Of a DNA stretch of 56,431 nucleotides, positions 28,637 to 37,189 are shown piece by piece; position 1 is the stretch's first letter; the number at the start of each line of letters is the position of its first letter. The position numbers and the translations under genes are program-made. Source of the stretch: an uncultured Desulfovibrio sp. GTDB lineage: Bacteria > Desulfobacterota > Desulfovibrionia > Desulfovibrionales > Desulfovibrionaceae. Under the pieces are notes generated by a model, which searched no databases, was not told the DNA's origin, and worked only from the letters and a program-made list of their open reading frames with translations. Location: positions 1 through 56,431 of the forward strand of contig CALVHG010000008.1 of the NCBI GenBank assembly GCA_944327285.1, in the 5' to 3' direction.

Positions 28637-29260
28637 ATGAACGTACTGTTGATTAACGGAAGTCCGCATCCTCGTGGATGCACCTATACGGCATTGTCGG
28701 AAATTGCCGGACGCCTGCACGCCGCCGGTATTGAAACCACGCTGGTGCAGGTGGGACATAAGGCCGTTCGCGGCTGTATTGCCTGCGGCAAGTGCGCCGA
28801 AACCGGCCTGTGCGTTTTTCGGGATGACCCGGTGAACGAATGCATCGAGCTGCTGCGTAAGGCCGACGGTTTGATTGTCGGCTCTCCGACGTATTATGCG
28901 GGGCCTAATGCGACCTTGTGCGCTCTGCTGGACCGCGTTTTTTATATGAAGTCCGCTCCCTATGCCTTCAAGCCCGCGGCGGCGGTGGTGACCTGTCGGC
29001 GCGGCGGCGCCAGCGCCAACTTTGATCGCCTGAATAAGTATTTTACCATTGCCCGTATGCCCGTTGTCGCCTCGCAGTACTGGAATTCGCTGCATGGCAA
29101 TACGGCGGAAGAGGCCCGGCTGGATGCCGAGGGGCTGCAAATCATGCGGACGCTGGGCGATAATATGGCCTGGCTGCTTAAGTGTATCGAAGCCGGGAAG
29201 GCCGCGGGCATTCCGCTGCCCGCCGTGGAGCCGTGGACGCCTACGAACTTCATCCGCTAG
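28637..29260 (+). CDS. Iron-sulfur flavoprotein / NADPH-dependent FMN reductase family
   Basis: This is a 207-aa flavodoxin-fold protein. The N-terminal phosphate loop INGSPHPRGCTYTAL binds FMN. A compact cysteine motif C47-x2-C50-x2-C53-x5-C59 (GCIACGKCAETGLC) is characteristic of iron-sulfur flavoproteins that hold a [4Fe-4S] cluster near the flavin. GSPTYYAGPNATLCALLDRVF is the second FMN contact region. Such proteins carry out electron transfer or reduction of quinones or oxygen species in anaerobes; the partner is unknown. AGGAGG lies at 28626-28631 before ATG 28637. The stop TAG at 28 bases before 29288 lies in the CTAG where repeat A7 begins (29258-29260). Confidence 0.88.
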   Translation: MNVLLINGSPHPRGCTYTALSEIAGRLHAAGIETTLVQVGHKAVRGCIACGKCAETGLCVFRDDPVNECIELLRKADGLIVGSPTYYAGPNATLCALLDRVFYMKSAPYAFKPAAAVVTCRRGGASANFDRLNKYFTIARMPVVASQYWNSLHGNTAEEARLDAEGLQIMRTLGDNMAWLLKCIEAGKAAGIPLPAVEPWTPTNFIR

Positions 29261-29404
29261 AGCGTTTCACCTTTGAAAAAGGAGAAACGCGAGGCGGCGG
29301 CACAGCGCCGCCCGGCCCAAAGTGAGCGGAAAAACCGCGCTTTTTCCGCGAAACGACAGGCCGTATGGTTTGAAATGCGAAGCATTTCAAACTGAAAATG
29401 CTCT
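29259..29404 (+). repeat. Family A repeat, copy A7 (full length)
   Basis: A consensus-like 146-bp copy, flanked by CTAG on both sides: AGAGCGTTTCACCTTTGAAA at the left and GAAAATGCTCT at the right. The stop codon of the flavoprotein gene falls in the left flank. Confidence 0.93.
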
Positions 29405-29432
29405 AGAGCGCGCTGCAACTATTCGTAGAATG

Positions 29433-29553
29433 TCGGGGGAAGGGAAAACCCTCATCTCTGCTGTCGATGCCCGTAGCTTCCTTCGTCGCAACGGGCACGG
29501 CCTGCGGCCGCCATTCGGTCGCTGCCAGCACGAGAGGGGACCCTTCCCCCCGA
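29433..29553. repeat. Family B G-rich hairpin, copy B7, with inserted cassette
   Basis: The arms TCGGGGGAAGGGAAAACCC and GGGGACCCTTCCCCCCGA enclose the cassette ATCTCTGCTGTCGATGCCCG...CGGCCGCCATTCGGTCGC (29454-29521). It lies between two direct A copies. The whole gap 29261-29711 is repeat DNA. Confidence 0.72.
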
Positions 29554-29566
29554 AAGAATGTTTTTT

Positions 29567-29713
29567 AGAGCGTTTCAACTTTGAAAAAGATGAAACGCGA
29601 AGGCGGCGGCACAGCGCCGCCCGGCCCAAAGTGAGCGGAAAAACTGCGTTTTTTCCGCGAAACGACAGGCCGTATGGTTTGAGATGCGAAGCATTTCAAA
29701 CTGAAAATGCTCT
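29567..29713 (+). repeat. Family A repeat, copy A8 (full length)
   Basis: A full copy in the same orientation as A7, preceded by TT and followed by AG. Its right end overlaps the stop codon (29712-29714) of the minus-strand diguanylate cyclase gene. Confidence 0.93.
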
Positions 29714-31261
29714 AGACGGGGGAGGGCAGAATGGAGACGCCGTTACGGATGACGTAGCAGTTGCGTCCTTTGTTTTTGGCTTCGTAAAGAGCCTGGTCGG
29801 CAAGTTCGTAATAGCACTGGTAGCGGCATTCCCCCTGCGTTTCCACAATGACGCCGATACTGCATTCGATGTGCAGCCCGTCCGTATCGCTTGCGGCAAG
29901 ATTGCGCTGGAAAATTTTCAGACGGCGCTCCAGTTCCGCCATGCCCGGATAGTGCGGCAGGAAGAAGGCGAACTCGTCTCCGCCGAGACGCCCTACCGAA
30001 GCGGGCGAGGGAAAGCAGTCCCGCAGGATTGAGCCCAGCTTTTGAAGAATGGCATCGCCGACCAGATGGCCGCGGGTATCGTTGATTTCTTTGAAATGAT
30101 CCATGTCCACCAGCCCGAAGACGCAGGGAGGGACAGGATAGGTACGCGGACAGAGATCCGGCCTGCCGGGCATGCCTGTTTTGCCGGGGCAGCGTCCATG
30201 ATCGATGCAGTAGGACCCGCAGGCCAGTTCCACGGCTGCCTGAAAGCCGCTGCGATTCAGCGTGCCGGTCAGAGCGTCGTAAAGGGCCTTATGCTGGAGG
30301 GCGAGGCGCTCTTTTGTTTCCGTATCAATGTCGGTGATGCTGCCCACAATGCAGGCGCCGCCTTTGTCATCCACAAGATTACAGGCCTGAATGCGGCACC
30401 AGAGAGGGGTGTCGTCTCCGCGCAGCAGCCGGACTTCGATGTCCGCCTTTTCTGTTCCCTGCGTCAGTGTTTGAAACAGCTCCCGCAGTTTCTGCCTGTC
30501 CTCTTCGTGCGTTTGGGCACAGAGCGCTTCCTGCGGCGTGCTTATGGTCGCGGGCGGAGGACAGTCAAAGACCGTGCGCCAGAGTGAGGAGTAGGCGGCG
30601 CGGTTCTGGTCGATGCTGCATTCAAAAGAACGGCATTGGCCAGATTGGCCATGACTCCTGTGCGCTGCTCTTTATAGGCCAGCGTGGAGATGGTGCGGCG
30701 ATTGAGCAGAAGGCCGTAAAAGATGAGCGCGCCTACGGAGATACCGAGAGCGCCGAAAAGCAGAGCCGCCCGGATTTTTGTTTCCTGAAGGGAGGTTGAG
30801 CTGTCGAAAAGGGTGCAGTCTCCGGCAAGCAGCGTGGCCACACAGCGATTTTCGGCGTCGTCTTGCGCGGCCTTGCTGCCGGAGACAGGGATGGCGGACG
30901 CGGCTGTTTTGCCCTGGCCGGACTGCTCCATATGCGCGTCGAGCATTTGCAGCAGACATGCGGGATCGACGCGCACGAAAGAACGGCCGTCAGCGGTGGT
31001 TTCTGTGTCGCGAGGGGGCGTCAGGTGGCCGCAGGGGCGGATGCCTGTTTCCTGCGGCACCAGAATGTCGCCGAGGTTGCCGGCCCACTCATGGAGATTC
31101 CGGCAGATCTGACGCATGCTTTCGACCCGGCTTGTCTCGAAGATCGCGAGATTCCGCGTCCGCTGACTGACATAAAAGGCATACAGCAGATAGCAGAAAA
31201 TGAGCCATGCCAGCGGCAGGAGACAGACGGCACGGGATTTCAGGAGGGATCGCGCTGACAT
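29712..31261 (-). pseudogene. PAS-GGDEF diguanylate cyclase, single-base frameshift
   Basis: Two frames together encode one protein of about 516 aa. From ATG 31261 comes a TM anchor (CLLPLAWLIFCYLLYAFYV), a periplasmic part and a second TM (ALLFGALGISVGALIFYGLL). A PAS domain follows, reading DDTPLWCRIQACNLVDDKG and IVGSITDIDTETKERL. The GGDEF domain has HKALYDALTGTLNR and GRLGGDEFAFFL, so the catalytic motif is intact. The break is at an AAAA run on the plus strand (30624-30627); one additional base would join ANAVL to FECSIDQNRAAYSSLW. It would make c-di-GMP if repaired. Its start overlaps the end of the upstream EAL gene by 22 bases, so the two are co-transcribed. Error, decay or slippage cannot be told apart here. 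Confidence 0.85.
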
Positions 31262-34194
31262 GTCTTTTCGTCGGTGCCGGGATAGGCTGTCACGTAATGG
31301 GAGTACTCTTCCAGCGGCATGGGCTTGGCAATGAAATAGCCCTGTCCGAGATCGCAGCCGATGTTGCGCAGATATTCCAGCTGGTGGAGCGTTTCGATAC
31401 CTTCGCACAGCATGGTCAGTTGCAGACGCTTGCCCATGCCGACCACGGACTCGATGATGACGCGCGTGGCGTCGGTATCGCGGGTGGCGTTGTCGAGAAT
31501 GGTCTTGTCCATCTTGATGACGTCCACGTCAAAGGACTGGAGCACCGACAGCGAGGCATAGCCCTTGCCGAAGTCGTCCAGAGCAAGAAAAATGCCGTGG
31601 CGGCGCAGGGCGGCCAGACTTTCCTTGAACTGGGTTTCGTCCTGCAGAGACATGCTTTCTGTAATTTCCACTTCAATGAGCTGCGGCGGAATCTTGAATT
31701 CCTTGAGGATGCCGGTAAAGACGTCCACGTAGTTGCTGGAAAAGAACAGAGCCTTGGACTGGTTGATGCTGATGCGGGTGATGGGCTCCCCTGCGTCGAG
31801 GCGGCGTCGCAGCCAGCGGCACACGGTGCGCAGGACAAAGATATCCAGCTCCTTGATGAAGCCGTTCTTTTCAAAGAGCGGGATAAATTCGTCGGGGAAG
31901 ATGGGGTCGGACTGGGGAGGAAGCCAGCGAATCAGGGCTTCCGCGCCATAGAGCGAATTATCGGACAGGCAGACCTGCGGCTGGACATAGACGGCGAACT
32001 CGCCGTCGCGCAGCGCCTGCACCATGCGATTTTCCAGTTCGTTGTCGCGCAGCAGGCGCGCTTCCATGGCGGCGTCGTACAGGGCGTAACGGGAGAGATA
32101 ATCTTCGCCGGCGAGACTGCTCTCGGCCGTTTCGGCCAGCAGAAGGCAGTTGGCCATCTGTCCGTCGTAATGCCGGATGGCATACGCGCCGCAGGAAAAG
32201 ACAACCGCGCGATCCAGCGCGCGCCGCAGCTTGACCGCGCTGGCAAAGAAGCCCTCGATACGGCTGCGGAAGTCCTGATCGTCGTTGCACTGCCACAGCA
32301 GCAGGAATTTGCCCGCCGCGGCATGTCCCACCAGTTCCCCCGGTCCCTGGCTGTGTCGCAGCAGCTCTTCGTGACAGAGTTTGATCAGCATGTCGCCAAC
32401 AGCATGGCTGCGGGTGCGGTTGATCAGCTTAAGTCGCCGCAGGTTGACCAGAACAAGATAATACGTTTTCCGGGCGTTTTTGAGGCAGGCGTTGGCGTCC
32501 AGAAGGAACTTGGCGCGATTGTCGCCGCCGGTCAGCGGATCGCGATAGGCCGCTTCCGCAAGTTCCATCATGTGGCGGCGATTAACCTTGATGACGCGCA
32601 GGGTCAGCAGAATAAGCGCTATGGCAATGAGCAGAATGAATGCCGGAGCGTATTCCCGGACGAGACGCAGAAGCAGTTCGGGAATGGACGGAGCCGTGCG
32701 GCTCATCTGCATGGCGTCTATTTCGGACGCCGTCAGCGTGGAGATGGCCTTGTCCAGCACGGCGAGGGCAAGAGGGGAGATTTTTTCAGAAAGCCCCAGA
32801 GCCATGGAATAACGCCCGCGCGAGACAAAGGGCATGGTCTGAAGTTCGTCGGCATAGAAGGCCATGCCGGGATAGCGCGGGATATAGGCGTCAATGACCC
32901 GGCGGCGGTGGGCGTCCTCGCATTCGGCGGCTGTGGAGAAGTAGAGTATCTGATCCGCCGGATAGGCCGCCAGATAGGCTGCGCCCACGGCGAGCATTTC
33001 CCGCGTTGCGCCGACGCGGATACCGCTGCCGGGAATGGCCTTGTCGAGCCCGGCGAGCATGACGGGCGGATCGTGGTAAGGTTTGGTTGCAACCAGGTTG
33101 TTCTGGGCCAGGAAATTAGGGCCGGTGTAGACATCGGAGATAACGTCGGCCTTGCCCCTGGCCACCAGAGAGAGCGCTTCCTCATAAGAGGAAGCCGGAA
33201 CGTAGTCAAAGGTGATGCCGCTGCGGCGGGACAAAACGCCGAGAAGTTCCGAAAGAAAATTCGAGCCGCCCCGGTCGGGTTGCATCATGATTTGCTGCCG
33301 GCTGTAGGCCACGCGGAGGTGGGGCTTTGAGGCGACCCAGTCGTGCTCCTCCCGCGTAAGGCTGAAGGCTACGTTCTTGCCGCGCAGATAGGCGTCGGAA
33401 AGGTTGGCGTACAGGCGCGGCGAAGCGATTTGCAGCTGCCGCATGGCTTCGTCAAGCTGATTGAGCAACTCCGTATCGTCTTTGCGCGTGACAAAGAAAA
33501 AGGGTTCAAGCGTGATGAGGGCAATAATTTTCATGCCTTCGCCAAAGAGAGACCCGTCGGTATAGGCGTCAATCTCCTTCTTACGGAGCGCTTCCACGAA
33601 TTCCTTTTTGGAAACATACTCCCGCTTGTCGAAGGAGATCCGATGCTGCTGCGCAAAGCGATCCAGCATGACGCCGCCATAAGATCCCTTGACGATGCCC
33701 ACGCGCATCCCGTTGAACTTTTCGAGATCCATGTAATAGACGGGGGCGTCTTCCAGGGCGTGAAGCGTCACTGTTTCATACCCGGCGGGAAGACGGCTGT
33801 AATCGTAGTATTCCGTGCGGGACGGGAGATAGGAAACGCCGCAGGAGATGTCTATGGTGCCGTTTTCGAGGAGACGGGGAATGTCCTTGAAATTGACATG
33901 CACCCATTGATAGCGCCAGCCGGTATACTGGGAAAGAGCCTGCAGCAGCGCCGCGGCATAGCCCGTCATCACATTGTTCTTCTGTTCGAAAATGCCGGAT
34001 ATGTCGAACCAGCCCACGCGCACGAGCCGGCCTTCGATTTTGCGCAGGGCCAGCTGCTGGGGGGAAAATGTGCTGTCCAGAGGCGTTGTTGCCAGCGTGC
34101 TGTTGGGAGGCAGCGGGGGCGCGTCGGCGGGATCGGCGGTAACGGGAGCTGCGCAAAGCAGCAGGAGAACAAGGACAAGAGCGGTTTTTAGCAT
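31240..34194 (-). CDS. Dual SBP-domain sensor with degenerate GGDEF and EAL phosphodiesterase domain
   Basis: This 984-aa inner-membrane sensor would degrade c-di-GMP in response to a periplasmic ligand. A signal peptide (LVLVLLLLCAAPVTA) is followed by two family-3 solute-binding domains in tandem (about residues 55-290 and 300-500). One TM follows near 512-535 (FILLIAIALILLTLRVI). The GGDEF-like domain has AAAGKF in place of GGDEF, so no cyclase activity is expected. The EAL domain (about 720-965) keeps GAEALIRW, ISINQSKALFF, EVEITES, LDDFGKGYASL, IKMDK, CEGIET and GQGYFIAKPM, so catalysis looks possible. A TTGCTA-17-TATAGT promoter lies upstream and GGAG precedes ATG 34194. The ligand may be an amino acid, as usual for such domains. 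Confidence 0.92.
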   Translation of the reverse strand: MLKTALVLVLLLLCAAPVTADPADAPPLPPNSTLATTPLDSTFSPQQLALRKIEGRLVRVGWFDISGIFEQKNNVMTGYAAALLQALSQYTGWRYQWVHVNFKDIPRLLENGTIDISCGVSYLPSRTEYYDYSRLPAGYETVTLHALEDAPVYYMDLEKFNGMRVGIVKGSYGGVMLDRFAQQHRISFDKREYVSKKEFVEALRKKEIDAYTDGSLFGEGMKIIALITLEPFFFVTRKDDTELLNQLDEAMRQLQIASPRLYANLSDAYLRGKNVAFSLTREEHDWVASKPHLRVAYSRQQIMMQPDRGGSNFLSELLGVLSRRSGITFDYVPASSYEEALSLVARGKADVISDVYTGPNFLAQNNLVATKPYHDPPVMLAGLDKAIPGSGIRVGATREMLAVGAAYLAAYPADQILYFSTAAECEDAHRRRVIDAYIPRYPGMAFYADELQTMPFVSRGRYSMALGLSEKISPLALAVLDKAISTLTASEIDAMQMSRTAPSIPELLLRLVREYAPAFILLIAIALILLTLRVIKVNRRHMMELAEAAYRDPLTGGDNRAKFLLDANACLKNARKTYYLVLVNLRRLKLINRTRSHAVGDMLIKLCHEELLRHSQGPGELVGHAAAGKFLLLWQCNDDQDFRSRIEGFFASAVKLRRALDRAVVFSCGAYAIRHYDGQMANCLLLAETAESSLAGEDYLSRYALYDAAMEARLLRDNELENRMVQALRDGEFAVYVQPQVCLSDNSLYGAEALIRWLPPQSDPIFPDEFIPLFEKNGFIKELDIFVLRTVCRWLRRRLDAGEPITRISINQSKALFFSSNYVDVFTGILKEFKIPPQLIEVEITESMSLQDETQFKESLAALRRHGIFLALDDFGKGYASLSVLQSFDVDVIKMDKTILDNATRDTDATRVIIESVVGMGKRLQLTMLCEGIETLHQLEYLRNIGCDLGQGYFIAKPMPLEEYSHYVTAYPGTDEKTCQRDPS

Positions 34195-34244
34195 CAGTCT
34201 GCTCCAGAGATGGCCGGGTCTTCATAGGTGACGAGGCCACCTGT

Positions 34245-34273
34245 ACTATAGAAATTTGCCTTCCCCTTAGCAA
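34245..34273 (-). promoter_or_regulatory. Sigma-70-type promoter of the EAL/GGDEF pair
   Basis: On the minus strand TTGCTA (34268-34273) and TATAGT (34245-34250) are spaced by 17 bases, about 50 bases upstream of ATG 34194. Confidence 0.55.
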
Positions 34274-34347
34274 GGCCCGGCGGAGGGGAGCTTGCCTTTC
34301 CCCGGACAAGGGCGCACAATCCGGCACTCATACGCGTCTGATATCCT

Positions 34348-34492
34348 AAAGTGTTTTACCTTTGAAAAAGGGAAAACGCGAGGCGGCGGCCAGCGCCGCC
34401 CGGCCGGAAGTGAGCGGAAAAGCCGCGTTTTTTCCGCGAAACGACAGGCCGTATGCTTTGAAGCGCGCAGCGTTTCAGACTAGAAATGCTCT
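34348..34492 (+). repeat. Family A repeat, copy A9
   Basis: The left end is AAAGTGTTTTACCTTTG. The terminal hairpin is TGAAGCGC-GCA-GCGTTTCA, so the loop-proximal pairs changed from the AT/GC form of A7 but still pair. It ends GAAATGCTCT, 21 bases before queD. Confidence 0.85.
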
Positions 34493-34513
34493 ATCAGAAC
34501 AAGGAGCGAAACA

Positions 34514-34963
34514 ATGCCTCACAGCGGCCATGTGACCGTGACAAAAATTTATGAATTTGCTTATGCCCATCGCCTGCCCTCCTATCAGGGAAAGTGCGCG
34601 CAATTGCACGGGCACACCGGCAAACTGGAAGTGGAGGTTTGCGGCGGCGAGGCAGGAGGGGCCCCCTATCCCGGCATTGTGGTGGATTTTCATGATCTGA
34701 AAAGAATTATGGCCGCCATCGTCGAGGAGCTGGATCACGCCTTCCTTAATGATGTGCTCAATGACGCGCGCTATGCCGACTGGGCGAAAAAGCATCTTCC
34801 CGTTGTCCGGGACGAAGAGGGGCGCGACGTTTATGCGCCGACTTCGGAAAATATGGTGCTCTGGGTGGCGCACAGACTGCATGCGGCCTATCCGGGGCTG
34901 CATGTCGTCCGTATTCGCTGGTGGGAATCTTCCACGTCCTATGCCGAATGGAAGGCCTGCTGA
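34514..34963 (+). CDS. queD: 6-carboxy-5,6,7,8-tetrahydropterin synthase
   Basis: QueD converts dihydroneopterin triphosphate to 6-carboxytetrahydropterin, the second step toward the 7-deazaguanine core of queuosine. The 149-aa protein has the zinc ligands H19 (AYAHRL), H32 and H34 (LHGHTG), the catalytic Cys28 in GKCAQLHGH, and ELDHAFLN carrying the second active-site His. PTSENMVLW gives the Glu contact region. AAGGAG lies just upstream. Its TGA overlaps the queE start, forming a tightly coupled pair. PTPS-type relatives are less likely given the neighbour. Confidence 0.93.
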   Translation: MPHSGHVTVTKIYEFAYAHRLPSYQGKCAQLHGHTGKLEVEVCGGEAGGAPYPGIVVDFHDLKRIMAAIVEELDHAFLNDVLNDARYADWAKKHLPVVRDEEGRDVYAPTSENMVLWVAHRLHAAYPGLHVVRIRWWESSTSYAEWKAC

Positions 34964-35691
34964 TGTGCGTTTCGATGACGGGCAGCCCGGCATTGCAGGT
35001 GACGTCGCTTTTCCTCAGCATTGACGGCGAAGTCAATGCTCGCGGGCAGGGGACGCCTTCGTTCTTCATCCGTCTGGCGGGCTGTAATCTGCGTTGCTGG
35101 CAGCGTTTCGGCGGCTGCGACACCGTGTATTCCTTCGGGGCGGGAACGCGTATGAGCGTGGACGAGCTGCTTGGTCGGGTAGAGGCCTCCGGCTGTCCCA
35201 AGGTGACGCTGACCGGCGGAGAGCCCCTGTTGCAAAAGGGCGCCGCGCTGGCGGCCCTGCTGCGAGGGCTGCGCGAGCGCGGCGTGTTTGTCTCCGTGGA
35301 AACCAACGGCAGTATCGCCCCGGACTTTGAGGGGCGTGAATGCGTGGGCAGTCTTGTCTACGATTACAAATGTCCTTCCACTGGCTGCACGACGGCCATG
35401 CAGCCCTTTGACGCGTTGTTTCGGAGTCTCGGCCCTTCGGACTATATCAAGTTCGTCCTGCGTGATCTTGAGGATTATGCCTTTGCGCGGGCGCGCGTGC
35501 TGGAGGCGCGCGGACTGCGCGACGAACGCCCCTGTCCTGTGCTGGCCTTTTCGCCCATGCTGCCGACGGCTGCGGACGGGCTGTCGCCCGATGCCCTGGT
35601 GGCGCGTCTGCTGGCAGATCGTCTTTTTGAGGTGCAGGTCAACGTCCAGCTCCACAAGTACGTCTGGCCGGATTCGAAAACGGAAGTCTAG
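34963..35691 (+). CDS. queE: 7-carboxy-7-deazaguanine synthase (radical SAM)
   Basis: QueE rearranges carboxytetrahydropterin to 7-carboxy-7-deazaguanine, the step after QueD. The 242-aa product carries FLSIDGEVNARGQGTPSFF, the cluster-binding cysteines C41, C45 and C52 (GCNLRCWQRFGGCDT), LTGGEPLLQ, and VSVETNGS. The cluster motif is CX3CX6C, longer than the CX3CX2C of most radical SAM enzymes; insertions here are known in some QueE proteins. ATG 34963 overlaps the queD stop (TGATG). Queuosine genes queC and queF are not in the window, so the pathway is split. Confidence 0.9.
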   Translation: MCVSMTGSPALQVTSLFLSIDGEVNARGQGTPSFFIRLAGCNLRCWQRFGGCDTVYSFGAGTRMSVDELLGRVEASGCPKVTLTGGEPLLQKGAALAALLRGLRERGVFVSVETNGSIAPDFEGRECVGSLVYDYKCPSTGCTTAMQPFDALFRSLGPSDYIKFVLRDLEDYAFARARVLEARGLRDERPCPVLAFSPMLPTAADGLSPDALVARLLADRLFEVQVNVQLHKYVWPDSKTEV

Positions 35692-35699
35692 GCGCTTCT

Positions 35700-35822
35700 A
35701 GAGCATTTTTAGTTTGAAATGCTTCGCATTTCAAACCATACGGCCTGTCGTTTCGCGGAAAAAGCGCGGTTTTTCCGCTCCCTTTTGGCCGGGCGGCGCT
35801 GTGCCGCCGCCTTCGCGTTTGC
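35700..35822 (-). repeat. Family A repeat, copy A10 (reverse, one end lost)
   Basis: It starts AGAGCATTTTTAGTTTGAAA and keeps the terminal, GCGG and GC-rich hairpins. The stem with GTTTCACC is replaced by TTTGCCTGTCCTGCGG, so the left end is gone. It lies in the gap between queE and the TraT-like gene. Confidence 0.82.
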
Positions 35823-35841
35823 CTGTCCTGCGGAAGGGGCG

Positions 35842-36462
35842 TTATTCCTCTTTGCCCTGCGCGTCGGCCACTTCCAGAGGACGACAGATTTCCTGCGCCA
35901 GTCGGTCAGCCACGGAAGTTTCCACAAGGGGGCTGCGTTCGACATGCGGCAGAATGACGCCCAGGCGGAGACGGCTGTCTGCCAGCGCGTTGCGCCGGGT
36001 GATGCTGCGCATGGCGTTGGAACGCGCCCGGTTGGGGGTGGGCACAGTGCGCTCCACAAGCAGGGCGTCGGCCACGATGACAACGCTGTCCTTGCCCTGG
36101 AGCTGCACGGGGCTGTCAAATCCGGCGTTGATGGCGGCGCGGGCCGCGTCGGCGTTGCATTCGCCTGCGGCCACAATATTGACGTGCAGAATATGGCCCG
36201 CCTTGCTGGGACTTTCGATAACCTCAAAGCCTGCGCCGGTCAGGCGGCGGACAATGGCGTCGCGGAGGGCAGGGGCCGGTTTGTGCGCGTCGCGGGCGTC
36301 CACATAAACGGTTTTGGCAACGCCGGGCCCGCCCTGGGCTTCCAGCGAACCGGCCTGGACAATTTGCATGGTCGGCGGCGTGTGCGTGCGTATGCAGGCG
36401 CTGCATAGGACGCCCAGCAAAAGCACGGCCCAGCCGAGAGATGCGCGGAATGGTTTTATCAT
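35842..36462 (-). CDS. TraT-like lipoprotein 1
   Basis: This 206-aa putative outer-membrane lipoprotein has a signal peptide WAVLLLGVLCSAC with C23 as the likely lipidated residue. The region KTVYVDARD...LRDAIVRRLTGAGFEVIESPSKAGHILHVNIV resembles the N-terminal part of TraT (complement resistance and surface exclusion). The central glycine zipper of TraT is missing here. VADALLVERT matches the following part. ATG 36462 has AAGGAG; the reading frame extends upstream without similarity. It follows the second TraT-like gene after 73 bases on the same strand. The function in a chromosome without visible conjugation genes is unclear; envelope protection is a guess. Confidence 0.68.
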   Translation of the reverse strand: MIKPFRASLGWAVLLLGVLCSACIRTHTPPTMQIVQAGSLEAQGGPGVAKTVYVDARDAHKPAPALRDAIVRRLTGAGFEVIESPSKAGHILHVNIVAAGECNADAARAAINAGFDSPVQLQGKDSVVIVADALLVERTVPTPNRARSNAMRSITRRNALADSRLRLGVILPHVERSPLVETSVADRLAQEICRPLEVADAQGKEE

Positions 36463-36535
36463 GGAAAAACTCCTTGCGCGGACTGCCGGCCCTTCCTGCC
36501 GCAGGGCAGGGAGCGGCGTCCGGTGAAGGGGGGCG

Positions 36536-37189
36536 TCACTCGTGACGCGGGGAGCAGAAGGCCCGGACAATAGCCTGCGCCAGCGCGTCTTTCAGCGCCG
36601 GCAGGGCGTCTTCCTTCAGTTTCGTAGGTTGTGCCTGAACGAGAACTTCGGTAGGGATTGCGGGCTTCTTGTCTGCGGTGATTTCCACGTCGGCCTTCAT
36701 GGCCCAAATATTGTTTGAGCTGCCGGTTTCGCCGGCGGCAATGCCCAGCCCCAGGGCCGCGCCGCCCACGGCGCCCCAGAGCGCGCCGCCGCGTCCGCCG
36801 GTAAGACCGCCTACGGTCACGCCGACCATAGTGCCCACGGCGCCCCGGCTGAAGGCGGCTCCGGGTTCGGCGACACGGTGCGCAACGCCGGATATGAAAA
36901 TATCCCGGATGCGCAGGCGCACGACGGCGTCGGCGTCCTGCGGACCGTCCGCAATACGCAGACCGCATTCGCTCTGGAGGTAGGCCGAGACAAGCGAGCC
37001 CATGTCTGAAGCCGGAGGGTCCTGGCCGGTAACGGCAACGTGCACGCTGCTTCCTTCGGGCAGGCTGACGGGAGGCAGTTGGGGAATGCCAGCTCCCTGC
37101 GTTCCGGCGCATCCCGCCGACAGGATCAGAGCAAGGCAGAGGGCCAGCAGGCGTAACAGCCCGAAGCGTTTGGAAACATGGACGGGCAT
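36536..37189 (-). CDS. TraT-like lipoprotein 2
   Basis: This 217-aa protein has a signal peptide (LLALCLALILSAGC, lipid site likely C27) and a long glycine zipper, GAVGTMVGVTVGGLTGGRGG to GAALGLGIAAG. MKADVEIT follows, a layout typical of TraT. ATG 37189 was chosen because AAGGAA lies upstream and it starts right at the signal peptide; the frame opens further upstream through unrelated sequence. It is the first gene of a two-gene unit and is divergent from topA. Family resemblance is by eye, not by a search. A role in outer-membrane integrity or serum resistance is speculative. Confidence 0.68.
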   Translation of the reverse strand: MPVHVSKRFGLLRLLALCLALILSAGCAGTQGAGIPQLPPVSLPEGSSVHVAVTGQDPPASDMGSLVSAYLQSECGLRIADGPQDADAVVRLRIRDIFISGVAHRVAEPGAAFSRGAVGTMVGVTVGGLTGGRGGALWGAVGGAALGLGIAAGETGSSNNIWAMKADVEITADKKPAIPTEVLVQAQPTKLKEDALPALKDALAQAIVRAFCSPRHE

